A stretch of DNA of 64,000 bases from assembly GCA_021234155.1 (NCBI GenBank), contig JAJEKV010000556.1:1-64000 (forward strand). Reading direction: 5' to 3'. The notes below the pieces were generated by a model. It ran no database searches. It was not told the origin of the DNA and was given only the letters and a program-made list of their open reading frames with translations. A program made the translations under genes and the position numbers. The DNA comes from Isoetes taiwanensis. Lineage: Eukaryota > Streptophyta > Lycopodiopsida > Isoetales > Isoetaceae. Below, piece after piece: positions 1 to 9,247 of this stretch (positions are counted from its first letter, which is position 1; every line of letters begins with the position of its first letter).

Positions 1-795
1 TTCTAAAGTTTCTCCACTGATCGTGGAAGCTATGTATTTATCTGGTTCAATTCGATAGAGTGATCATCAGTTGTTCTTGAATATTCATTACAGTAATACC
101 TGATAACCTGGATGATGTGATAAATAATTTTCAGGGTGAAAACGATGCAGAGACATTGGACAAACTAAAGGAAGGAAGGAAGGAAGGAAGGAAGGAAGGA
201 AGGAAGGAAAGAGAGGTGATACTATGCCGACGCATTGGACATAATAAGAAGAGGTATTACTAATTTGGAGAGGGATGTGGCTGCCAAAGAACCTCTGTTT
301 CGAAAGCTGGATGCTTTGAATGATGATTTGGATGTTTTGATGCCTCTAATGAGTTGTCCATTTGTGCCAAGTAATTCCGAGTTGAAGACAAGAAGATGGA
401 TGACGTCTCTGACCCTGAGAATGATTTCTGCATATAAAGAGGGAGGCTGTTAGTTCAAGAATCAGGTATGTAGTAGTTTATGTTTGATTGTTATGTTGTC
501 TATATTGTCAAGGTGTGCCACTGTTGTAGTGGAATGTGATGTTACCTATGCATGTATTCGGTGCTACTGCGTTGCATCTTGTGCAATGGCTGCCACTATG
601 GCGGATGAATTATGTGTGGTATTTTGGTGAGTGGTGAGTTATTGGCATGTTGTTTGTGGTCTATAAGTGGTGAGAATGATGCTGGCATGTGTGGTGTGGT
701 GTCTCTGTCGTGGTGGAGTAGGGTGTTGTGCTACCAATGGTGGTGAATAGTGGTATTATATTGTGGTGTTGTGTATAGTGTATATGGGGTGACAG
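1..795. other. Left flank of the nested stack, no gene recognised
   Basis: This stretch has no recognisable domain or RNA gene. It holds a (GGAA)n microsatellite at about 165-209 and a GTG/TGT-rich degenerate repeat at about 560-790 with the recurring phrase 'agggtgttgtgct'. The same phrase recurs at 51995-52100, just right of the outermost retrotransposon, so both ends of gypsy-1 appear to lie in the same repetitive host DNA. A 72-codon ORF at 235-453 has no family resemblance I can see and is not called as a gene. Confidence 0.5.
165..209. repeat. (GGAA)n microsatellite
   Basis: About nine consecutive copies of the tetranucleotide are visible. The LINE at 48995-51402 ends in a tail of the complementary repeat (TTCC)n, so this could be a relic LINE tail in the opposite orientation, but no LINE body is seen beside it. 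Confidence 0.85.
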
Positions 796-1167
796 TCCTT
801 CCTCCTTTTCAATGTAGCCAAGAGGTGTCCTCTCTCCACCGTTGGATTGTTTTATTAAATCTACACCTCTCATTCTTTAAAGACTTTTATATCTTATGTA
901 TTTATTTGATATCTAATGCAAATAACACTAATATGGTTTTATTTATAAAATTGTTCCATGGTCAACCCATGGTCGTTATTGAGTAAGGTTTTATTTATTA
1001 TTCCATGGTCAAACCATGGTCATTACAATTGTTTAATGGGACATTTTATATTTCTTCGACGTTTCTTAAAATGATTGCCATAATCTTCGTTGTCTTCGTC
1101 CTCACTGTCGTCGTATATTAAATGCATTAATGATGTATTTTCGATGTCTTGGTCTAACACCTTATCA
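796..1167 (-). repeat. Gypsy-1 3' LTR, truncated
   Basis: This matches 51589-51960 (372 bp each) with about eight substitutions. The element-internal boundary is sharp: identity ends at 'cttatca', so on the minus strand the LTR starts with TG directly after the polypurine tract. About 360 bp expected at the far (R/U5) end are missing, because the matching part of the 5' LTR (48822-48994 and 51403-51588) has no counterpart left of 796. The last 145 bases next to the polypurine tract also encode the C-terminal tail of ORF3. Confidence 0.85.
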
Positions 1168-3934
1168 CTCTCCCCCACTTTATGCTCAACACACAATTGT
1201 TTAGTGCTGTTTTTATGGGCAAAGTGCACCTCACGGAAGTTGTTGTTGAAATGTGTAATATTTTGTCTGTGTTTTCCGGCCAAGGCAAGGGTATGCCTTA
1301 GATGCTTCATGCAAAAATCCTCGTGTAGCCATTTCTTCAAAGAGTTGTATATATTTCGAGGGAAGATGATTTAACTTCAGGAACAGAGCAGTATCTGTGA
1401 AAGTCTTCTTGCAAGATTTATTCGGGTCAAAGTTGATGACGATATCCGTGGAAGAATTAGTTGGAGTGAGAATATAATGGAGGAGTTTGCAATAGCGGGC
1501 TTGATCGTATATAAGGCGCTCTGGACTATATTGAGCAACATTTATAAACATTTGTAAGTTGTGTAAGATATCATTGTTAGACTCCCAATGGGTACCTTTG
1601 ATGATAGCCCAATTAGGTAACTGTTTGAGTGATGCAGTATGCCATGATAAGGATCGTTGGAATCTCGGATCAAAGGTAGGATCATCTTGTATATGTTGAG
1701 GTGCTTTGGTAAAGTTGTAACGACTTTCATCATCCTGCAAAAGTTTATCCCGCCAAGTTATATCTTCAACCTGAGTATACAGTGGCATGTCAGAAAAGAT
1801 ATCATCATAGTGTATTGAAGCTGAGTCTTTAAGAAACATGTCGATTTTCCGCATAAGGACAGTAGGAATGAGATTGCGTATGTCTTTCCATTCAGAAGAT
1901 GTAGGAATTTGCCAATTTATGAGATCAAAAGGCTGAGGAGCTGGATGAGAATTTGCTGAATATAAAGCTGTGTGCTCTAGCTAGAATGATAAAAATTTGA
2001 CCCAAATTTTATAATCTTCATTGTGCTGAATTTTTAAACTGATGGTTTGAAGTAGGGAGTCTTGAACATCCCGAAGATGGGTCTTCAAATTTCTAATCAG
2101 CAACTCTTTATCGGTAGCGGGTAAAACCAATGAGTTGCGCATATCATTAGATTGTAATGGATGACACTGCTTGATCTTTAAAGGAGGTCGTGCTCTAAGC
2201 TGCTCTGATTCATAAATGAGCTGTTGTGATGAGGAATAGTAAGAAAGAGTATAACCGATACTGTCAACAGCCCATTCGTGACATAGAACAGGGTCTTCGA
2301 TGGTAAGATCATGGCGATAAATTGCAGTAATAAGTTGAACTCTTTCTTGATAGATCATTTTTTTCCATAAGTTAGAAAATTGTTGAGCAGTGATTGGTGT
2401 GCAAGGGTCGATACACCAACATAATAATCGGATTCTGAGGTTAGATAAATCATAATAATAGTTCGTCTCAAGATCATTTACGCGCGCCACATGAGTTTGA
2501 GATTGCTTGGATTCATCCAAAATTTTGAGCATCAGATCTTTGTATTGTGTACCTCAATCTTCAGAGCAACGTTCTCTTGCTTGAGGTCCTGTCCAAGGTG
2601 AAGTAAGGGTTGTACTTGAGCTTTAAAGGCGGTGATTTTTGACTCCATAAGAGAGTGTGAGGAACAATCATTATACTGCATATGTTCTTGCTGCAAAGTG
2701 TGATATTCTTGTTGAAGCTCCTGATATGCTTGATCTTTAGACTGTAATTGAGCTTGTAAAGCGTGAATTTGTTGATGAAGATTGGATATCAGACCTGCAT
2801 TTGCCATATTGCTGTTGAATAGATCTTGGACATTAGCATGAACCTTGCTGAGATTATCCTTTATAATATTAAGGTTATTGAGTAAGAAAGCATGAGACGG
2901 TTCAGGAATTTGTGAGAACATCTCAGCATCGGATTTAAGAACCTGTTGTTGCGGTGGAAACATTTCCTGCAAGGACAAAAAGTAATTCAATAACATTTGT
3001 AGATGCATGGAAAATGGAAGTTCTTGTGCATTGTTTCTTTTGATATTGCGTATTTGTTTATGTAATTGTTCGGTGACTAGGGAGGCCCAAGGGATTTCAA
3101 TGCCCTGAGTGGCCATGATAACATATGCCAACCATCGCTCTATATATTTATGTAGATTGACATGTGCAAGTTTCCTTTTAAGATAAGTAAAGATTATAGG
3201 ATAGGGATGAAAAGCTTTTTCAACATGTTCTCTTTTGGTAGAAAGGATCCCAAATTCACGAAAGATAGATATATTATGTTTAGGATGAACATTGCAGTTG
3301 GGGAGTCGTAAGCTGCCATAACTGATTCTCGTTGAATATTTATGTGCCCAGTTAGTGTAGTAAAGCTGGTTCTGGTGGCAACTTCATAATTATCTATATA
3401 TTCTGTTAACCATGTCGGGTTCAATTTTGGAAATGGTAATTGCACAAATGAAAGTAACTTTGCCGTTTCCAGATATGTTTGGGCCAAAGCATCCAAAGGC
3501 GGGAAATTATCAAAAGATATATTAGGATACAAGATTTGAAACTTATCTGAGGGAACTTTATAGTTTGGCTGAATACAGTAAACCGGTATGTTGTGTTTCC
3601 ATTGTCGTTGCTCACGCTGATAGGTTGCCCGACGGCTTTGAAGTTTAAGTTTTGCTAAGAGGTGTTTGTACCTACCAGAATTATCTTGCCCCCGTCCAAA
3701 GCAAAACAATAATTTGTTGGGTGGCCAGAAACCAATATAATACATAACTTCCATAAAGGTAGTATGGGAAACACTCGGGGAATCAGGATTATTCCACCAA
3801 TTGTACGCCTTGGTTGTAGGAAAGGGAACCATGAGTAATTGAAGAGTGCCATCTTGAATCTTAAGTCTATCAATTTGGAGCAAAAGTCTTGTAGATAACT
3901 GTTGGTTATCCCATTTGGAAATATTTAAAGACAT
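1023..3934 (-). pseudogene. Gypsy-1 ORF3: extra coiled-coil protein downstream of integrase
   Basis: This is a broken reading frame of about 970 codons between integrase and the 3' LTR. Pieces lie at 3934-3194 (starting at a Met after integrase), 3131-2532, 2532-1981, 1854-1231 and 1340-1023, joined by frameshifts and stops. The 3131-2532 piece is rich in Q, E and L with heptad-like spacing, which I read as a coiled coil. The 1854-1231 piece aligns with gypsy-2 ORF3 at 31793-31190, sharing 'DPRF', an 'NW..I' motif, 'EEM/V..GFL' and a closing 'T..Q'. The tail at 1150-1023 is acidic (DSEDEDNED) and then basic (KKRRR), and is encoded within the LTR. A segment near 3100 ('IPWASL') matches 'IDWPQI' in gypsy-2. 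Function is unknown. The position is that of an env-like gene, but I see no signal peptide or clear membrane anchor. Confidence 0.7.
1168..1181 (-). promoter_or_regulatory. Gypsy-1 polypurine tract
   Basis: The minus strand reads aaagtgggggagag immediately before the 3' LTR. This is the expected primer for plus-strand cDNA synthesis. Gypsy-2 has an equivalent G-rich tract in the same place. The tract lies inside the ORF3 reading frame. Confidence 0.8.
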
Positions 3935-6531
3935 TTTAAGAAGTCGAGAGAAATTTTGAGCAGTGCAAAACTTTGGTGCTGGTTTTACCATATTAACAGA
4001 AGTGCAAAACTTTGGTGCTGGTTTTACCATATTAACAGGTTTGACTTCTTTGTAGGGTTTGAGGCGGCACCCATTCACGCGGGTAGGCAAAAGGTTTCCA
4101 TCCAAATCTTGTAGTTGAACAGAACCATTTTGATATACTTTATGAATTTGGAATGGTCCAAGCCAGCGAATTTTTAATTTTCCTGGATGTTGTTTGTACC
4201 TTGAATCGTATAATAAGACCTTGTTATTGTCTTGGAAATGAAATGATTTTAATTTTTGATCTAACCAATAATCTATTTTGAAGTGAAGGCACGTCACTCA
4301 TTCTATGTGAATGGCCACCCTTAAGCTTGGGATAATGAACTCAAATGGTAGGATGGCTTCTATTCCATATGTGAGTTGGAAGGGAGTATGATTTGTAATA
4401 GTTTTATATGTCGTTCTGTAAGCCCACAAAACAGCGAGTAACTTGAGCTCCCAATCTTTCCTTGATGATTCACATACTTTCTTTAAAATGTTAACCAATA
4501 TTTTATTGGTCGACTCGGCTTGACCATTAGCACGTGGGTAGTATGGCGTGGACTTCTTGTGGGAAATTAAGAAATCTCTGGCGAGAGTTTCAATGGTGTC
4601 ATTTATGAAATGTACACCGCGATCGTTGACAAGTTCAATGGGGCATCCAAAGCGAGTAATGATTTGATGGTACATGACCTTTGCAACACTTGCTGCCGTA
4701 TTGTCTTTAAGGGCCTTGGCCTCGGCCCATTTGGTATGATAATTCGTGAGTACCAGAATATATTGAGCCCTTGTTTTACTGGCTGGGGGATCCACAGGGC
4801 CAACAAAGTCAATACCCCATTTTTCAAAGGGGCCCAACGGCAGTATAGGTTGTAAGGGCATATGATGTCTTTCTTGTGGTTTACCAGTGCGTTGACAAAT
4901 ATCACAAAGTGAGGCCTCTTTAGAAGCATCTGTAAAAAGGGTTGGCCACCAAAATCCGGCTTGCAATATCTTTCTTGTCGTTAATTCACCAGCAAAGTGC
5001 CCGCCACCGGGACCTTCATGTGCTTGTTTTAGTAGCTCTTGAGTTTCGTGTGGAAGCACACACCGACGAAGAATATGATATTTTCCTTTTTTATATAACT
5101 GACCCGCTATGAGGCAGTATGGTGCTGCTTTTCGAATGAACTCTTTCTTTCGGGAGACATCTAATTCGGGAGGAAGAGTTCCAGAGGTCAAATATTCTGC
5201 GATGCCTACATACCAAGGTGGGATGGCATTTACTCTAAACAAGTTAACATCAGGTAGATCATCATATATTCTGGTGGGAGGTTCACCGTTAGTTAATCTT
5301 GATAGATGATCAGGTACTGTATGTGAAGTTCCAGGTTTAACAACCACTTTAAAATTAAACTCTTGTAGAATGAGCAACCAGCGTGTAATCCGGCCTGTGG
5401 TACAAGGTTTATTTATTAGATACAACAAGGCCTGGTGATCTACATAGAAAATAAAGTAATTCCCGAGAAGATAATGGCGGAACTTTTGAATAGCAAAAAC
5501 CATTGCTAAACCTTCACGTTCAGTAGTTGTATAGTTTCTTTCAGCCTCATTTAACTGTTTGCTTGCGTAGTAAATCGGTTGATCCTTGTTACCGTCTTTT
5601 CTTTGTGCTAACACAACTCCTAAAGCAGTTTTGGAAGCATCTATATGAACATGGAATTCCTGATCCCACTGAGGTGATATAAGTATAGGGGCAGAAGCTA
5701 GAATGTGCTTTAACGCCTCAAAAGCCTTTTGACATTGATCTGTCCAAATGTATTTCTTTTGAGGACTTGTGAGCTCAGTTAACGGGGTCGCCACTTCTGA
5801 AATCTTTGCACCCAACTTCTTATAGTAATTTATTTTTCCCAAAAATCTTCTCAAATGTGTAATGTTTGCAGGTGGAGGCATGTCTAGTATCACTTTAATT
5901 TTACTTGGATTCGTCATTAAGCCATCTTTACAAACTACATGACCTAAAAGCATGCTATGTGTGACCAGGAAGACACACTTCTCCGGGTTTAAAGACACTC
6001 CATATTGTCGACATCGTTTGAAGCACCGTTCTAATTTAGCAACGTGGTCATCCATGGTACTGAAGACTGTAAAATCGTCTAAGAAGATCTCCATGAAATC
6101 TCCAATGAAACTTTTAAAGACTTGAAGCATTACTCGTTGGAAAAGGGATGGAGCATTAGTTAGCCCAAAGGGCATAACTTTATAGGCATAAGTACCAAAT
6201 TGCGTGATAAAAGTCCTTTTTAATTGGTCATCAGGGTGAATTTTAATTTGATTGTAACCTGAAAAACTGTCCATAAATGAGTAACATTAGAGACCTGCAA
6301 CGTTTTCTAAAACTTGATCTGTAAAAGGCAACGGAATGGTCTCTTTCAGTCACGACATTTAATCTACGGAAATCTACGCAAACGCGTAGTTTTCCATTTT
6401 TCTTTTTAACAATAACGATGGGTGAAACCCAATCACTCGTCTCAACTTCAAAAATAAAATCAGCTTGAAGCAACTTTTCTAATTCCTCTTTGACATTCAT
6501 AGCGTAGTTTGGATTTATCGGTATGCTCGTT
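3935..6531 (-). pseudogene. pol: Gypsy-1 pol: reverse transcriptase, RNase H and integrase
   Basis: Polyprotein that copies the element's RNA into cDNA and integrates it. The RT N-terminus is at 6500-6243, the main 658-codon ORF at 6274-4298 and the integrase C-terminal region at 4297-3935. In the main ORF the RT catalytic motif is FLDD (residues 64-67, a YxDD variant) and RNase H begins at 'IDAS' (about 211). The integrase zinc finger follows 'GGGHF' (about 415-465, ending CDIC), and the core shows 'WGIDFVGP', 'NDRGVHF' and 'NGQAES' for the D-D-E residues. The 'LGPFQI' block after 4297 is the usual C-terminal fold. The first RT residues are cut off by the copia insertion at 6532-6536; a frameshift separates 6243 from 6274 and a stop/frameshift lies near 4298. 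GGGHF...RKILQAGFWWP and 'DDF' favour the Tat/Athila side of the non-chromovirus gypsy elements. Confidence 0.9.
3963..4040 (-). repeat. 39-bp tandem duplication between integrase and ORF3
   Basis: The block 'gtgcaaaactttggtgctgg' plus 'ttttaccatattaaca' occurs twice back to back. The duplication is in frame and repeats the peptide VNMVKPAPKFCT. It looks like a recent slippage event in the linker between integrase and ORF3. Confidence 0.85.
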
Positions 6532-6536
6532 GATAC
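6532..6536. repeat. Target-site duplication GATAC (left copy)
   Basis: GATAC directly precedes the left copia LTR (TGTTAGG...) and recurs at 46035-46039 directly after the right copia LTR. Five bp is the normal length for Ty1/copia integration. The duplicated bases belong to the gypsy-1 pol gene. Confidence 0.9.
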
Positions 6537-6706
6537 TGTTAGGAAAAGACAACTTGATACTTATATTTTTCCAAACTTGCAGCAATGTCTAGCACAAACA
6601 CTTCAAGAACTACTTGTTTCAAATTCCTTTATTCATACAAACTTGGGAGCCAAAAGGTGGTCACTAATCCCAAGTTTAAACAAACAAGTAGAAATAACCT
6701 TTAAAC

Positions 6707-7735
6707 GGGGACCATCCTATAGCGTCCTGTTGAACATGGCGATCAGCATTGATACTATGGTCCTGCCCAATTGAGTAGCTCTATCTACATACCATCCAGG
6801 TCCAATGCTTTTCCATTTGGTTAGACACTATAAGCCTTGATCTGCATCTACCTCTATGATTTATAGCACTAGGCCTTGCTATGGGGGTAACACTGCTTGT
6901 GCCTCCTGAGGTCATAGAGCTGCTGCAGGCGTTGCCCCTGCTGTTTGGGAGTAATATTACCTATAAGTTGTACTGGCATTTTGAGCACCTCCGCCAGAAG
7001 GTCTTGGGATGACGATCTAGGAGGAAGAAACATTTCTTATTGATGAGCTGCGATGTATCTTGCATTCTTAACCTTAAGGAAAAGGCGGTATTTTCTGACT
7101 ACATGTGGGTGTAGAGCAGGGTCTTTGATCTGGCGGAGCTGCATTTTTGTCCCTTTCACTCTGCATCAAACCACTAGTTATGTGCGAAGGTTGTTGCTCC
7201 CATGGTCCGTCGAGAGTGGCTTCTCCTAAAGCTCCTTTTTGCAACAGTCCCGAGGACGTCAATCAATATGTCCGCTTGTTGCTCTAGCGTAGAGAACTGC
7301 AAAATGTCTGGCAAGTCATCTATGAGCATAAGAGCGTAAGCCTCTGCGTGTTCATAGTATAATTGTCGCTAAAGCATGTGAGGAGTTGCCGCACAAGAGG
7401 CTGGAACAACCTACAAGCCAGTTGCAAGTAGAGTGGTAGATGGTTTGAGTCTGCCTCCTCATCCCTACTAGATGTTCCCATTCAGAAGTGCTTGATGACA
7501 TATATATCCTGTTCAGCCACCAACATATAGTCCACCAAACTAGATTTGCCCTCCTGATTCTCCTGCTTGCGAGTGTGCTTGCGAGAGGACTGCCATTGTG
7601 CCAGTCCATTGCAGATTACCAGGTCAAAGATACTATAGAGCAACAACAACTGCCTACCATAATATGTGACCTGATTGACATCTGATGCGCGTGACGTGAT
7701 TGTCATCATGCATAATGTCAAAGAGTTGATATATT
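6707..7735 (-). mobile_element. Fragment of a LINE (endonuclease end to start of RT)
   Basis: The segment matches the other two LINE copies here on the minus strand. 'cagattaccaggtcaaagat' near 7613 corresponds to 'cggataaccaggtcaaagat' near 60015 (endonuclease domain). 'ggtcatagagctgctgca' near 6912 corresponds to the reverse of 49246-49264. 'tgttgaacatgg' near 6732 corresponds to the reverse of 49440 (start of RT). The frames at 7721-7482 and 7609-7352 carry the endonuclease C-terminal pattern ('SSLVDYMLV...'), as in 59940. Both ends are truncated and the frame is broken, so it is a dead copy. No target duplication was found. Confidence 0.75.
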
Positions 7736-8723
7736 TGGTTCATTTATGTGTAAGCCATATGGATTTGAGTTTATATATTTGGTTCGTTTACGTCTAAGTC
7801 ATATGGATTTACAACGTGACAACTAAGACGATGATGGGAAGTGTGACTTTTACAAGGTAATATATTGTATCAATCCATAAAATGTAATGGAGTAATAATC
7901 AATAATAAGTCTTTATAATGCAATCTTAGAATGATTATGTAAACTGTACAAACAAATTTCATGTCACATTCACAATGGCTAGCGACAAGTTTTAATTTGA
8001 CACCTATCATTTTATCATTGTATGTGTGATGAAGAGAAGGTTGAGTTTGGACTACGTGGCATGTGGTTAATTCAGACACCAAAAGATAATATCTTGTATC
8101 AATCCATAATGTAATGGAGTAATGAATAATAAGTCTTTATAATGCAATCTTAGAATGATTACGTGAACTGCACATACAATTTGCATGTAACATTCTTCTC
8201 CCAAATGACTAGCGACTAGTTTTCATTTGACACCTATCATATCATCACTATATGTGATGAAGAGAAGATTGAACTTGGATCACGTGGCACGTGGTTAACT
8301 CGAACATCGAGGCCCGTGGTTGAACTTGGACCCAAGAACATGGTTTTAACTTGGACATCAATACCCAAGTGGCTAAACTCAGACCATGTGGCTTAGTTAT
8401 CTCGGACATCCATACCCATATGGCTGAACTCAGACCATAGATCCGGGGTTTAAATCAGGCATCAAACCTTATAAGGGTTACCTCGGATTATATAACATGG
8501 GATTCGCTCGAACACCCAAGTCTTGATGGCTGAACTCGTATTATATGGTTTTAGGGTTATCTCAAATACCCATACCCATATGGCTGAACTTGGATCTTGT
8601 GGCATGTGGTTAACTCTGACATTGAATCCCACATGGTGGAACTTGGTCGAGGGAACATGGATTTAACTCAGACATAGAGACCCAGGTGGTTGAACTCAGA
8701 CTACATGGCTTAGGGTTATCTCA
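7736..8723. repeat. Local tandem repeats inside the copia 3' LTR insert
   Basis: A unit of about 225 bp is present twice, at about 7860-8085 and 8086-8310. Both copies contain 'caatccataa', 'aagtctttataatgcaatct' and 'gatgaagagaag'. It is followed at 8280-8720 by degenerate repeats of about 50-70 bp built on 'tggctgaactcagaccatgtggctta'-like phrases shared with the end of each large unit. No coding sequence is seen. The origin is unknown; these repeats came in with, or expanded next to, the LINE fragment. Confidence 0.7.
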
Positions 8724-9197
8724 TAGCAATATTACTGTAGCTACAGTATTGACCAAAATACTGTAGCTAGGTTGACCAAAAAGCTCGGCCTTAGGAAATC
8801 TGGTACAAACTCGTTCTGTACAATCCGGTGCCTGTTGCTAGCTCCTCCTTGATTATATACATGGTCGTTCCGGCGGTGTAGGAAAGGATAGCCAGTCGAA
8901 TCCACCTGCTAAACTTAGAGAAGCCGCATTTTAGCATTATCCCACAGGCTCGTCTGAGAAAATCGGCTCCATTACAATTATCCCACAGGCTTATTGAAGA
9001 AAATCGCCTCTTTTCCAACCATTGAACCATGGGTTTAATAAAACAAATGAATAAGCATTTCATCATTGAATGAACCTTAGGCTCATGTATTTGCTGAGCT
9101 GCAACAATGAATACCCAAGTTTGCAACACTGTAGAAGATAATCTTGCACTCTGTTATCAACTCTATTTTGTCAACTATAAGCTGAGCAAAACTAACA

Positions 9198-9211
9198 CTT
9201 CTCCTTCAGCT
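9198..9211 (-). promoter_or_regulatory. Copia polypurine tract
   Basis: The minus strand reads ctgaaggagaag directly before the 3' LTR (TGTTAGTTTTG...). This is the expected plus-strand primer of the copia element. Confidence 0.75.
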
Positions 9212-9247
9212 TACTAGTTGACAATATTGAGATTGTTCCTAAACTGT

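Larger units (their letters stand above)
6537..9197 (-). repeat. Copia 3' LTR, with a 2-kb foreign segment inside
   Basis: 6537-6706 and 8724-9197 match the two ends of the intact LTR at 45306-46034. In between, about 110 bp of LTR (the part beginning 'tagaaataatctagcaac') is replaced by 2017 bp (6707-8723) holding a LINE fragment and local repeats. The outer ends are TG (6537) and CA (9197). Relative to the other LTR there is also an 11-bp insertion near 6600 ('aagaactactt'). Confidence 0.88.

Noticed and set aside
235-453. 72-codon ORF at the left end as a host exon
   Set aside because: There is no homology I can recognise and no clear splice or promoter context, so it is too weak to call.
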